Positions 18,359-27,434 of a DNA stretch of 64,000 nt are shown here, piece by piece. Both the position numbers and the translations under genes were made by a program. The stretch comes from Shimia aestuarii (GTDB taxonomy: Bacteria > Pseudomonadota > Alphaproteobacteria > Rhodobacterales > Rhodobacteraceae): NCBI RefSeq assembly GCF_900114635.1, contig NZ_FOTQ01000001.1, forward strand, positions 868,001 to 932,000, given 5' to 3'. The notes under the pieces were generated by a model that saw nothing but the letters and a program-made list of their open reading frames with translations, was not told the DNA's origin and did no database searches. Numbering within the stretch: the stretch's first letter is position 1; the number at the start of each line of letters is the position of its first letter.

Positions 18359-19508
18359 TCGCCAACCCGTCATCATCGCCGCCCGGCGCAGCGCCATCGG
18401 CCGGGCCGGGGGCATGTTTTCCGGCCTGGAGATTGAAGACATCGCCGCCCCGGTCTTGCGCGCCGTGATCGAAGACGCCGGGATCGGCGCCAACGAGATT
18501 GACGACGTGATCCTTGGCAACGCGGCCGGTCCGGGCGGAAATGTTGCCCGGCTTTCACTTCTGCAAGCCGGATTCCCGACCGATATTCCCGGCGTCACCG
18601 TCGACCGGCAATGCGGTTCCGGGCTTGAAGCGGTGATCCTTGCCTGCCGCCTGATCCAATCCGGTGCCGGCGACGTCTTCCTGGCGGGCGGTATGGAAAG
18701 CCAGAGCCGCGCGCCCCTGCGCACACTCCCCGCCACCCGAGCCCTGCCGGAACACAGCTACAGCCGCGCACGATTTGCCCCGGAAAACATCGGCGACCCC
18801 GAAATGGGCGCCGCCGCTGACACGGTTGCCCAACAGTTTCGGGTTTCCCGCGAGCGACAGGATGCCTTTGCTCTGCAATCCCAGATGCGTGCTACGACTG
18901 CGCAGGCCCAAGGCGCTTTTGACGCGGAAATCACTCCAGTCGCAGGCCAATCCGACGATGAGTGCATCCGCACAACCATGACGGCCAAGCGACTTGCCCG
19001 CCTGCGTCCGGCCTTCTCCCCGCAAGGCAGCATCACCGTCGGCAATGCCTGCCCCCTGAATGACGGCGCCGCGATCCTGCTCGTCACCACGGCGGCAAAG
19101 GCGCGCGCCCAAGGCCACCGGCGCGCCCTCGCCTTTCTCGACGCCGCGAGTGCAGGAGTGGACCCCAATATCCTCGGCACCGGCCCGGTGGCCTCGACCC
19201 GCAAACTGCTTGCACGGCGCCCCGACCTGTCTCTCGACCAACTGACCCATCTCGAGTTCAACGAAGCCTTCGCCGCGCAGGTACTCGCCAGCCTCGATCA
19301 ACTCAGCCTGCCCGACACCCTGCCCAACCCTCAGGGCGGAGCCATCGCCCTCGGCCATCCTTTCGGAGCATCCGGGGCCATCCTCGTCACACGCCTCTTT
19401 TCTCAGCTTGTTCGCCAGCCTGCCCCGGAATCCGCCCTCGCCATGGCCATGATCGGCATCGGCGGCGGACAGGGCCTGACCGCCGCCTTCGCCCCAATCA
19501 CCCTTTGA
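18339..19508 (+). CDS. thiolase-family protein lacking the C-terminal catalytic cysteine
   Basis: Thiolase-fold protein of 389 aa from a TTG at 18339 with AAGGA 8 bases upstream; this start overlaps the preceding ligase by 20 bases and gives the exact family length. The acyl-carrying Cys92 is present in VDRQCGSGLEAV, FNEAFA is at 307-311 and His340 in GGAIALGHPFGASG. The usual second catalytic Cys, in CIGGGxG, is replaced: the protein has MIGIGGGQG with Gly373 in that place. The Asn-Asp motif reads NACPLNDGA instead of NASGLNDGA. A Claisen-type or degenerate activity is possible. It is probably co-expressed with bioMNY and the ligase. Confidence 0.85.
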   Translation: MSACPPDRQPVIIAARRSAIGRAGGMFSGLEIEDIAAPVLRAVIEDAGIGANEIDDVILGNAAGPGGNVARLSLLQAGFPTDIPGVTVDRQCGSGLEAVILACRLIQSGAGDVFLAGGMESQSRAPLRTLPATRALPEHSYSRARFAPENIGDPEMGAAADTVAQQFRVSRERQDAFALQSQMRATTAQAQGAFDAEITPVAGQSDDECIRTTMTAKRLARLRPAFSPQGSITVGNACPLNDGAAILLVTTAAKARAQGHRRALAFLDAASAGVDPNILGTGPVASTRKLLARRPDLSLDQLTHLEFNEAFAAQVLASLDQLSLPDTLPNPQGGAIALGHPFGASGAILVTRLFSQLVRQPAPESALAMAMIGIGGGQGLTAAFAPITL

Positions 19509-19566
19509 GCGCCCCTGACTCGATCAAGAACGGCGATACTCTCGGATTCCCACAGACCCAGCGCCC

Positions 19567-19600
19567 AAAACGCAAAACGGGGCCGCAAACGCGACCCCGT
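19567..19600 (-). terminator. intrinsic terminator of ilvD
   Basis: On the minus strand the stem ACGGGG/CCCCGT (with inner GC pairs) is followed by TTTTGCGTTTT. It begins 23 bases after the ilvD stop. The plus strand has no U-run on its side, so it serves ilvD rather than the thiolase gene. Confidence 0.75.
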
Positions 19601-19622
19601 CCAATCTCGCAAATTGCGAAAT

Positions 19623-21473
19623 TTATTCGTCTTCGTCGAGCAGCCGCACCGCTCCGAGCGACGCGTTCGACACATGCGCCGCATAGACCTTGAGCGCCTT
19701 GGACACAGCGCGCGGACGCCCTTCGGCTTTCCAGACCTTCTTGTCCGCCTGCGGATGGTTCGCACGACGACGGGCAAGCTCCTCGTCGCTCACATCCAGA
19801 TGGATCGACCGGTTCGGCACCGAGATCTTGATCTTGTCGCCATCTTCCACGAGGCCAATGACACCCTTCTCCGCTGCTTCCGGCGAGGCGTGACCAATCG
19901 ACAGCCCCGCCGTACCACCCGAGAAACGCCCATCCGTCAGCAAGGCACAGGTCGTGTCGAGCTTCTTGGATTTCAGGTATGCTGTCGGATAGAGCATCTC
20001 CTGCATGCCGGGTCCGCCTTTCGGTCCCTCATAGCGGATCACGACCACCGAGTACGGCTTCACCTCACCCTGCAGGATGCCATGCATCGCGTCTTCCATG
20101 GATTCAAAGACCTTGGCCGTGCCTTCGAACTCGTACATCTCCTTGATGACACCGGCGGTCTTCAGGATACAGCCCTGCTCCGCAATGTTGCCGAACAACA
20201 CACAAAGCCCGCCTTCTTCCGAATAGGCGTTTTCGAAATCGCGCACGCAGCCATCTTTGATGTCGACGTCAAGCTCGGTATACATTCGTGACTGGCTGAA
20301 CGCCTCGGTCGTGCGCACACCGCCCGGAGCGGCGATGAACAGGTCACGCGCCTCGTTGCCTGCGCTTTCGCGGCGCACGTCCCACTTATCGATGAACGCA
20401 CCCACGGTTTTTTCGTGAACGGTTGCACAGTCGCGGTGGATTTTTCCCTCGCGGTCCAGTTCCCCCATAATCCGGGCAATACCACCCGCGCGGTGCACAT
20501 CTTCCATGTGATAAAGCGGCGTCGACGGGGCCACCTTGCAAAGATGCGGAATGTCCCGGCTCATGCGATCCATGTCGGCCATGGTGAAATTCACCTCGCC
20601 CTCATGGGCAATCGCCAGCAGGTGCAGCACCGTGTTGGTCGACCCGCCCATCGCGATATCCAGCGCCATGGCGTTCTCAAAGGCTTCAAAGGTCGCGATC
20701 CCACGCGGCAGGGCGGTTTCATCGCCCTCCTTGTACCAACGGTCACACAGTTCCACGATCTTGCGGCCAGCTTCCTCGAACAGCCCCTTGCGCTTGGAAT
20801 GCGTCGCCAGAAGCGACCCGTTGCCCGGCAGGGCCAGCCCCAGCGCTTCCGCCAGACAGTTCATCGAGTTGGCGGTGAACATACCCGAGCACGACCCACA
20901 GGTCGGACAGGCCGAACGCTCCAGCTTCTCGACGTCCTCTTCGCTGCGATCTTCGTCGGTCGCGCCCACGATCGCGGTCACGAGGTCCGCCTTATGCTCG
21001 CCGTCCTTGAGGATCACCTTCCCAGCTTCCATCGGGCCGCCCGACACGAAAATCGCCGGGATATTGAGCCGCATCGCCGCCATCAGCATACCCGGTGTGA
21101 TCTTGTCACAGTTCGAGATACAGACCAGCGCGTCGGCACAGTGGGCATTGGCCATGTACTCCACGCTGTCCGCGATCACTTCGCGGCTGGGCAACGAATA
21201 GAGCATGCCGTCATGCCCCATCGCGATGCCATCATCCACAGCGATGGTGTTCATTTCCTTGGCAACGCCCCCTGCCTTTTCAATCTCGCGCGCAACGAGC
21301 TGGCCCATGTCCTTGAGGTGCACGTGCCCCGGCACGAACTGCGTGAACGAGTTCACCACGCAGACGATGGGCTTTCCGAAATCTTCGGTCTGCATGCCGG
21401 TCGCACGCCAAAGCGCGCGGGCTGCGGCCATGCGGCGGCCAAAAGTGGACGTCTTGGAACGAAGATCAGGCAT
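19623..21473 (-). CDS. ilvD: dihydroxy-acid dehydratase
   Basis: Iron-sulfur dehydratase of 616 aa that makes the 2-keto acid precursors of valine, leucine and isoleucine. The N-terminus ([27 protein letters not shown]) and the cluster cysteines in [23 protein letters not shown] and [18 protein letters not shown] are all intact, as are the C-terminal [15 protein letters not shown] and [10 protein letters not shown]. Monocistronic, with its own terminator. The upstream region is shared with urtA across 580 bases. Confidence 0.98.
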   Translation of the reverse strand: MPDLRSKTSTFGRRMAAARALWRATGMQTEDFGKPIVCVVNSFTQFVPGHVHLKDMGQLVAREIEKAGGVAKEMNTIAVDDGIAMGHDGMLYSLPSREVIADSVEYMANAHCADALVCISNCDKITPGMLMAAMRLNIPAIFVSGGPMEAGKVILKDGEHKADLVTAIVGATDEDRSEEDVEKLERSACPTCGSCSGMFTANSMNCLAEALGLALPGNGSLLATHSKRKGLFEEAGRKIVELCDRWYKEGDETALPRGIATFEAFENAMALDIAMGGSTNTVLHLLAIAHEGEVNFTMADMDRMSRDIPHLCKVAPSTPLYHMEDVHRAGGIARIMGELDREGKIHRDCATVHEKTVGAFIDKWDVRRESAGNEARDLFIAAPGGVRTTEAFSQSRMYTELDVDIKDGCVRDFENAYSEEGGLCVLFGNIAEQGCILKTAGVIKEMYEFEGTAKVFESMEDAMHGILQGEVKPYSVVVIRYEGPKGGPGMQEMLYPTAYLKSKKLDTTCALLTDGRFSGGTAGLSIGHASPEAAEKGVIGLVEDGDKIKISVPNRSIHLDVSDEELARRRANHPQADKKVWKAEGRPRAVSKALKVYAAHVSNASLGAVRLLDEDE

Positions 21474-22053
21474 GTCAGGCTCTCCCGGAATTGATCTCTC
21501 CCCAAAAGGGGTTGGCCCAGACGGGTGCCATTCACCAAGCCGTTTTGCAAGGCAATAGCGTCATTTTGTGAACGTCAGCGCGGTAAATTCTTCTCGAATA
21601 TGTCTCAGACTCGCGTCAAGGTCTGCTCCTCAAGGCGTCATCCGCTGCCCGACAACGTAGAATCGCTCGATCAGGCGCGGGAAACTGCTTGCTCCAAGGA
21701 TGCGCAAACGCGCCTCCCCTGCTGAATTTTCAAAACAAACCCGAACATGTCCGCCCACCCGGCGCCCAACAAACGGGCATCGCCGCCATTCTCCGCCCAA
21801 AACACAAGCACCCAAGACCCTCTGCCCATTTTCCCGGCGCCATGGTTTGAGCTTTGTGCTGCATCGCAGAAAGGTAAGGCACCCAGAGCGCGAACGGACA
21901 CACGTTTACATTTCTCGGGTGTGTGGCGGCCCAACGACTTGGACCTCGATACAGGCCACCACACGTTTTGCAACATCAAGTTGCAGGGTTCGACGTAGGA
22001 CCGAATGCGCCATTGCGCAAGGGCTGCGTACCGTACCTTGCTGGAGGACGCAC
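21474..22053. other. 580-base non-coding region between ilvD and urtA
   Basis: Divergent control region for ilvD and the urea transporter operon. Short open frames exist on both strands but have no ribosome site or recognisable product. It holds a long-armed hairpin at 21921-21964, two copies of CACACGTTT (21899-21907 and 21960-21968) that flank it, and a small palindrome TGCGCCATTGCGCA near 22006. I found no clear NtrC/sigma-54 promoter and no match to the guanidine (ykkC) riboswitch, which precedes some urea transporters. Confidence 0.5.
21921..21964 (+). promoter_or_regulatory. hairpin upstream of urtA flanked by CACACGTTT repeats
   Basis: GTGTGG-C-GGCC at 21921-21931 pairs with GGCC-A-CCACAC at 21954-21964, one mismatch in eleven positions, around a 22-base loop. 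CACACGTTT repeats lie on each side. It sits about 90 bases before the urtA start. Its role, operator or leader structure, is unknown. Confidence 0.35.
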
Positions 22054-23334
22054 ATGAACTTCCTGAAATCCACCCTCGCAGGCGCCACCATGCTGGCTGG
22101 CCTCGCCGGCACGGCATTTGCCGCCGAAGACACCATCAAGATCGGTGTTCTGCATTCGCTCTCGGGCACCATGGCCATTTCCGAAACCACGCTCAAAGAC
22201 ACCATGCTGATGCTCATCGACGAGCAGAACAAGAAAGGCGGCGTTCTCGGCAAGCAGCTCGAAGCCGTGGTTGTCGACCCCGCCTCCGACTGGCCCCTGT
22301 TTGCTGAAAAAGCCCGTGAGCTTCTGACCGTTGAAGAGGTCGACGTGATGTTCGGCTGCTGGACCTCGGTCTCGCGCAAATCGGTTCTGCCGGTGATCGA
22401 AGAACTGAACGGTCTGCTGTTCTACCCCGTGCAATACGAAGGTGAAGAAAGCTCCAAGAACGTGTTCTACACCGGTGCTGCCCCGAACCAACAGGCAATC
22501 CCGGCCACGGATTACTTCCTCGAGGAACTGGGCGTCGAGAAATTTGCGCTTCTGGGCACCGACTACGTCTACCCGCGTACCACCAACAATATCCTGGAAA
22601 GCTATCTCAAGGGCAAAGGCATTGCTGAAGAGGACATTTTCGTCAACTACACGCCGTTCGGCCACTCGGACTGGTCGAAGATCGTCGCTGACGTTGTAGC
22701 CTTGGGAGCTGATGGCAAGAAAGTGGGCGTGATCTCGACGATCAACGGCGACGCCAACATCGGTTTCTACAAGGAACTGGCCGCCGCTGGCGTGTCGGCT
22801 GACGACATCCCGGTCGTCGCTTTCTCGGTGGGAGAAGAAGAACTCTCTGGTCTGGACACAACCAACCTCGTCGGCCACCTCGCCGCGTGGAACTACTTCC
22901 AGTCGGCCGAATCTGACCTGAACGAAGAGTTCATCGCCAAGTGGAAGGCCTTTGCCGGTGAAGAGCGCGTCACCAACGACCCGATGGAAGCGCATGTGAT
23001 CGGCTTTGAAATGTATGTCAAAGCGCTTGAGAAAGCCGGTACCACCGACGTCGACGCAGTGCGCGAAGCGATGTACGGCATCGAGGTTCCGAACCTGACC
23101 GGCGGCACCGCCGTGATGCTCCCGAACCACCACCTCGCCAAGCCGGTCCTGATTGGCGAAATCCAGGAAGACGGCCAGTTCGACATCATTTCCCAGACCG
23201 AAGAGGTTCCGGGCGACGCTTGGACCGATTTCCTGCCGGAATCGGCGGTACTCAAGTCGGATTGGAAAGAGCTGGGCTGCGGTATGTACAACACCGACAC
23301 CAAAAGCTGCGTTCAGCTTCTGTCCAACTATTGA
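22054..23334 (+). CDS. urtA: urea ABC transporter substrate-binding protein
   Basis: 426 aa from the ATG at 22054 (GGAGG at 22043-22047). A signal peptide (MNFLKSTLAGATMLAGLAGTAFA) is followed by DTIKIGVLHSLSGTMAISE, the UrtA/FmdD opening, and FGCWTSVSRKSVLPV, YPVQYEGEESSKNVFYTG, TDYVYPRTTN and the C-terminal GCGMY segment. It captures urea in the periplasm for UrtBCDE. The operon gives the cell the substrate for the urease encoded about 11 kb upstream. A strong hairpin follows the stop. Confidence 0.96.
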   Translation: MNFLKSTLAGATMLAGLAGTAFAAEDTIKIGVLHSLSGTMAISETTLKDTMLMLIDEQNKKGGVLGKQLEAVVVDPASDWPLFAEKARELLTVEEVDVMFGCWTSVSRKSVLPVIEELNGLLFYPVQYEGEESSKNVFYTGAAPNQQAIPATDYFLEELGVEKFALLGTDYVYPRTTNNILESYLKGKGIAEEDIFVNYTPFGHSDWSKIVADVVALGADGKKVGVISTINGDANIGFYKELAAAGVSADDIPVVAFSVGEEELSGLDTTNLVGHLAAWNYFQSAESDLNEEFIAKWKAFAGEERVTNDPMEAHVIGFEMYVKALEKAGTTDVDAVREAMYGIEVPNLTGGTAVMLPNHHLAKPVLIGEIQEDGQFDIISQTEEVPGDAWTDFLPESAVLKSDWKELGCGMYNTDTKSCVQLLSNY

Positions 23335-23351
23335 TCCCCTGATCTCCGGGC

Positions 23352-23372
23352 GCAGGGGAGCACTTCCCCTGC
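23352..23372 (+). terminator. stem-loop between urtA and urtB
   Basis: Perfect eight-base stem GCAGGGGA / TCCCCTGC with a five-base loop, 17 bases after the urtA stop and 31 bases before urtB. No U-run, so it is more likely an attenuator or 3'-end stabiliser that raises UrtA above the membrane subunits than a complete terminator. Confidence 0.65.
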
Positions 23373-23403
23373 CCCATTCTCCTCTGACTATCTGGTAGCA
23401 CTC

Positions 23404-25359
23404 ATGCGGGTACTCCTCGCCGCCCTTGCGGCCATCCTGTTCCTTTCCCCCACATTGCAGGCCCAGCCCACCACCGTTCAGGAGGTATTGCAGGCCCATG
23501 GCGACGCAATCGCCAAAGGGTCGCGCAAATCCATTGGCCCGGCCATCGACGCCATCGCAGCCAGCGGTCTGCCCCAGGCTCAGACTGTCCTGGAAACCTG
23601 GCAGGCCAAGGACATGTGGCAACGCAAATCCGACGGGTTGTTCTTCTCAGCCAAAGAAGTGGCTAAGAAAACCTATCGCCTGACCGATTTCGACACCGGT
23701 CAAACCGTCGGCGAGTTCGACAAGGGTGACCTCAGGCAACTGAAACCCAACAGCGGGGTTCGCGCCCTGATTGGCGTCGCGCTTGTTCAGTTCCAGCTTT
23801 CCGATCCTGACCCCGCGCGCCGCCTCGACGCCCTCACCGCCATCCAGCGCGATCCCGAACCCAGCCACCTCGCCCCCCTGCGCGCTTCCATCGATGGCGA
23901 AACCGACCCCGCTATCAAAATCCGCAAACAACAGCTCGAAACACTCCTGACGATCCGATTCGACAGCGACGATGCCTCCCGCATCGCGGCCATCGAAACC
24001 ATTTCCAAGGACATCTCACTCGATACCCGCGCCACACTGAACACCCTTCTTGCGACCACCCGCAAAGCCGCTCCCGGCGCGGTGCCCGAAACCGAGAATA
24101 TCGCCGCCGTTCTGAAACCCGGCACCGAACAGCTCTCGGCCGGAGACGCTTATACGCTGCTTGCAGACAACGGCCTCGCTCCGGCCCTGATAACCGATGG
24201 CGAGCAGCGCAACATCCTGTCGGCCAACATATCGGGTGGCAAGGTCAGCGGAGTTCCGGTGGCAAGCCTCAACACCCAAGCCGCCCGCGACCGCGCCTAT
24301 GCCGCCCTGGTCGCCGAAGGCAAGGCGGTCCCTCGCCCAACCGCCGAAGACATCACTGCCGCGCTGGCCAATCACAGCTTCTATGATGCTTACTTCGAAC
24401 CATCCAAACCCGTCACCGACGCCGCGGCCAAGGCGCTGAAAAGCGTTGAAATCCGCGTCGCCTTTAACCAGACGCTCGATCTCGCCCTAGACGGCATCTC
24501 GCTCGCTTCGATCTTTTTCCTTGCCGCCATTGGCCTTGCCATCACCTTTGGCGTCATGGGCGTTATCAACATGGCCCATGGCGAGTTCATCATGATGGGT
24601 GCCTACACGGGCTATGTGGTGCAACAGTTCATCCCAAACTACACCGTGTCGATCCTCGTCGCCCTGCCGCTGGCCTTCGCCGTCACTTTCGCCGCCGGGG
24701 TCGCGATGGAACGGCTTGTCATCCGCCACCTCTACAACCGCCCGCTGGAAACCCTGCTTGCCACTTTCGGCATCTCCATCGCCCTGCAACAGATCGCCAA
24801 GAACATCTTCGGCACACAGGCCCGCCCGCTGACCGCCCCCGAGTGGCTTGACGGGGCATGGGTGCTGAACGACGTGGTGTCGATCTCCTTCATCCGCATC
24901 GCGATCTTTGCCCTGGCCCTGATCTTCCTCGGGGTGTTTCTCTTCATCATGAGACGCACGCGCCTCGGCCTGGAAACCCGCGCGGTGACGCAAAACCCCC
25001 GCATGGCCGCCTCTATGGGCATCAACCCGGATCGCGTGAACATGCTGACCTTCGGCCTCGGCTCAGGCATCGCGGGCATCGCCGGCGTCGCCATCGGCCT
25101 CTTTGCCAAGGTCACGTCCGAACTCGGCTCCGACTACATCGTGCAAAGCTTCATGACCGTGGTGGTCGGCGGCGTCGGCAATATCTGGGGCACCCTCGCA
25201 GGCGCTGCCATGATCGGCTTCCTGCAAAAGGGCATCGAATGGATGAACCCGTCCAACACGCTCGCCGCCCAGACCTACATGATCATCTTCATCATCATCT
25301 TCATCCAGTTCCGCCCCCGGGGCATCATCGCCCTCAAGGGTCGGGCCGCAGGAGACTGA
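23404..25359 (+). CDS. urtB: urea ABC transporter permease UrtB, with N-terminal periplasmic domain
   Basis: 651 aa. A signal peptide (MRVLLAALAAILFLSPTLQAQ) precedes a soluble domain of about 330 residues, then eight or so membrane helices from LASIFFLAAIGLAITFGVMGVINMAHGEF onward. The long N-terminal extension is usual for UrtB in proteobacteria. LivH-family signatures include INMAHGEFIMMGAYTGY, MERLVIRHLYNRPLETLLATFG and VVGGVGNIWGTLAGA. It forms the membrane channel with UrtC. Confidence 0.95.
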   Translation: MRVLLAALAAILFLSPTLQAQPTTVQEVLQAHGDAIAKGSRKSIGPAIDAIAASGLPQAQTVLETWQAKDMWQRKSDGLFFSAKEVAKKTYRLTDFDTGQTVGEFDKGDLRQLKPNSGVRALIGVALVQFQLSDPDPARRLDALTAIQRDPEPSHLAPLRASIDGETDPAIKIRKQQLETLLTIRFDSDDASRIAAIETISKDISLDTRATLNTLLATTRKAAPGAVPETENIAAVLKPGTEQLSAGDAYTLLADNGLAPALITDGEQRNILSANISGGKVSGVPVASLNTQAARDRAYAALVAEGKAVPRPTAEDITAALANHSFYDAYFEPSKPVTDAAAKALKSVEIRVAFNQTLDLALDGISLASIFFLAAIGLAITFGVMGVINMAHGEFIMMGAYTGYVVQQFIPNYTVSILVALPLAFAVTFAAGVAMERLVIRHLYNRPLETLLATFGISIALQQIAKNIFGTQARPLTAPEWLDGAWVLNDVVSISFIRIAIFALALIFLGVFLFIMRRTRLGLETRAVTQNPRMAASMGINPDRVNMLTFGLGSGIAGIAGVAIGLFAKVTSELGSDYIVQSFMTVVVGGVGNIWGTLAGAAMIGFLQKGIEWMNPSNTLAAQTYMIIFIIIFIQFRPRGIIALKGRAAGD

Positions 25360-25374
25360 TCCCATGTCCGCATC

Positions 25375-25432
25375 TTCATTTTGCCGAAAATACTCCGGGG
25401 GAGTCGCCTGTGGCGACGGGGGCAGCGCCCCC
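25375..25432 (+). repeat. dispersed AAATAC repeat element, copy B, with three tandem hairpins
   Basis: Core TTCATTTTGCC then AAAATACTCC at 25375-25396. It runs into ACTCC-GGG-GGAGT (25392-25404), GTCGCC-TGT-GGCGAC (25403-25417) and GGGGGC-AGC-GCCCCC (25418-25432), all perfect stems with three-base loops. Placed between urtB and urtC, which otherwise would be adjacent. On the minus strand it ends in GAGTATTTTCGG, like a terminator. Confidence 0.75.
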
Positions 25433-25461
25433 ACCCCACCCAGCGCAAAAGGCACAACCAC

Positions 25462-26694
25462 ATGAGCAAGTCCCTCTTCGCCCGCAACCCTTCGGTGCTG
25501 ATCTTCCTCGCCTGCCTCGCTCTGTTCACCCTCGGCGTGACCGCCCTCTCCGAGGCTCTCGGCACCGGCCTGATTTCCACCAGTTTCGTCAAAACTTTGG
25601 GCAAGACCCTTTGCCTCTGCCTGATCGCCATCGCGATGGACCTCGTCTGGGGTTATACCGGCATCCTGTCACTGGGCCATTTCGCCTTCTTCGGCCTCGG
25701 CGGCTACATGATCGGCATGTGGCTGATGTATGAACGCACCCGCGACATCATCGTCACCTCCATGGCCAACAACGACATCCCGCCCACCCCGCAGGAGGTT
25801 ACCGACGCCATCGGCAACCAGATCTTCGGCGTCGTCGGCAGCTCGGACTTTCCCGTGATCTGGGCCTTTTCCCACTCCCTGACCCTGCAACTGGTCCTCG
25901 TGGTTGCCGTCCCCGGTCTGCTCGCCCTGGTTTTCGGCTGGCTCGCCTTCCGCAGCCGTGTCACCGGAGTGTATCTCTCGATCCTGACCCAGGCCATGAC
26001 GCTCGCCCTCGCGCTCTTCCTCTTCCAGAACGACAGCGGCCTGCGCGGCAATAACGGCCTCTCGGGCCTGCAAAACCTGCCCGGCCTCGACGCTGTGCCG
26101 CAGGCCACCGTCTCGCTCTGGTTCCTCTGGGCGTCTGCCCTCGCCCTCGGCCTCGGCTATCTCTTCGCTGCATGGGTGGTCTCGGGCAAGTTCGGCTCGG
26201 TCCTGCGCGGCATCCGCGACGACGAGGCGCGCGTGCGCTTCCTCGGCTACTCGGTCGAAACCTACAAGCTCTTCATCTTCACCGTCACCGCCATCATCGC
26301 CGGCATCGCAGGGGCGCTCTATTACCCGCAGGCGGGCATCATCAACCCTGCCGAAATCGCCCCCATCGCTTCGATCTACCTTGCCGTCTGGGTCGCCATC
26401 GGCGGGCGCGGGCGGCTTTATGGTGCGGTCATCGGCGCGGCCTTTGTCTCTCTCGTCTCGACGTGGTTCACCGGCGGACAAGTGCCCTCGATCCCGCTCG
26501 GCTTCTACACGATCGACTGGGTTGACTGGTGGCTCGTCCTGCTTGGTCTTTCCTTCGTGCTGGTGACGCTGTTCGCCCCTCGCGGCATCGGCGGCTTGTT
26601 TGACTACTGGACCAACGGTCGCCCGCCCAACCGCCACGGGCAGGATCTCGGCCCCGGCGCGGGTGCGCTTCAGGAAAAGGAGGCCGACGCATGA
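25462..26694 (+). CDS. urtC: urea ABC transporter permease UrtC
   Basis: 410 aa from the ATG at 25462 (MSKSLFARNPSVLIFLACLALFTL); the frame is open back to 25381 but that part is repeat element. LivM-type permease with MDLVWGYTGILSLGHFAFFGLGGYMIGMW, TQAMTLALALFLFQND, FLGYSVETYKLFIFTVTA and the family's GGRGRLYGAVIGA. Its stop overlaps urtD by four bases. Confidence 0.95.
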   Translation: MSKSLFARNPSVLIFLACLALFTLGVTALSEALGTGLISTSFVKTLGKTLCLCLIAIAMDLVWGYTGILSLGHFAFFGLGGYMIGMWLMYERTRDIIVTSMANNDIPPTPQEVTDAIGNQIFGVVGSSDFPVIWAFSHSLTLQLVLVVAVPGLLALVFGWLAFRSRVTGVYLSILTQAMTLALALFLFQNDSGLRGNNGLSGLQNLPGLDAVPQATVSLWFLWASALALGLGYLFAAWVVSGKFGSVLRGIRDDEARVRFLGYSVETYKLFIFTVTAIIAGIAGALYYPQAGIINPAEIAPIASIYLAVWVAIGGRGRLYGAVIGAAFVSLVSTWFTGGQVPSIPLGFYTIDWVDWWLVLLGLSFVLVTLFAPRGIGGLFDYWTNGRPPNRHGQDLGPGAGALQEKEADA

Positions 26695-27431
26695 GCACCC
26701 TTCTCGAGGTTTCCGGCGTCTCCGTGACCTTTGACGGGTTCCGCGCCATCAACAACCTGTCCTTCCAAATCGGCAAGGCGGAGATGCGCGCCATCATCGG
26801 CCCCAACGGCGCAGGCAAGACCACCTTCATGGACATCGTCACCGGCAAGACTCGGCCGGACGAAGGCCGCGTGATCTGGGGTGACAAATCGGTGTCCCTG
26901 CTGAAAATGTCAGAGGCCCAGATCGCCCGCGCAGGTGTGGGACGCAAGTTCCAGCGCCCCACGGTGTTCGAGGACCAATCCGTATTTGACAACCTGCTTC
27001 TCGCCCTAAAGAAAGACCGAAACCCATTCTCTGTCCTGTTCTACAAACGTGGCCCCTCTGACACCGAAAAGGTGCACACGCTTGCTGAGCAGATCGGCCT
27101 GACAGATCACCTGCCCCGCAAATCCGGCGAGCTTTCCCACGGCCAGAAACAATGGCTCGAGATCGGCATGTTGCTGGCACAGGAACCTCAGCTTCTTCTG
27201 GTCGACGAACCCGCTGCTGGCATGACCCCGGAAGAGCGCGAGCACACCACCTCGATCCTTGTCGAAGCGGCAAAGACCCGCGCCGTGGTCGTCGTCGAGC
27301 ATGACATGGAATTTGTCCGCCGCCTCAACTGCAAGGTCACGGTTCTGCACGAAGGGTCGGTACTGGCCGAAGGCTCGCTGGACCACGTGACCAGCAACCA
27401 AGAGGTGATCGACGTGTATCTGGGGCGTTAA
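26691..27431 (+). CDS. urtD: urea ABC transporter ATPase UrtD
   Basis: 246 aa. Walker A GPNGAGKTTFMD near residue 38, GRKFQRPTVFEDQSVFDNLLLAL (the UrtD/LivG-type loop), signature ELSHGQKQWLEIGM, Walker B LLLVDEPAAGMTPEERE and VVEHDMEFV. The SHGQ signature in place of SGGQ is normal for UrtD. Works with UrtE as the ATPase pair of the transporter. Confidence 0.95.
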   Translation: MSTLLEVSGVSVTFDGFRAINNLSFQIGKAEMRAIIGPNGAGKTTFMDIVTGKTRPDEGRVIWGDKSVSLLKMSEAQIARAGVGRKFQRPTVFEDQSVFDNLLLALKKDRNPFSVLFYKRGPSDTEKVHTLAEQIGLTDHLPRKSGELSHGQKQWLEIGMLLAQEPQLLLVDEPAAGMTPEEREHTTSILVEAAKTRAVVVVEHDMEFVRRLNCKVTVLHEGSVLAEGSLDHVTSNQEVIDVYLGR

Positions 27432-27434
27432 AAG

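Noticed and set aside
21747..21998. An 83-codon open frame in the ilvD-urtA gap
   Set aside because: No ribosome site, no family resemblance, and Pro/Ser-rich composition unlike nearby genes. It crosses the hairpin and repeats described above.
21474..22053. Guanidine (ykkC) riboswitch or NtrC/sigma-54 promoter in front of urtA
   Set aside because: I looked for the ykkC conserved blocks and for GG-N10-GC with TTGC at -12. Only partial matches exist and none has correct spacing.
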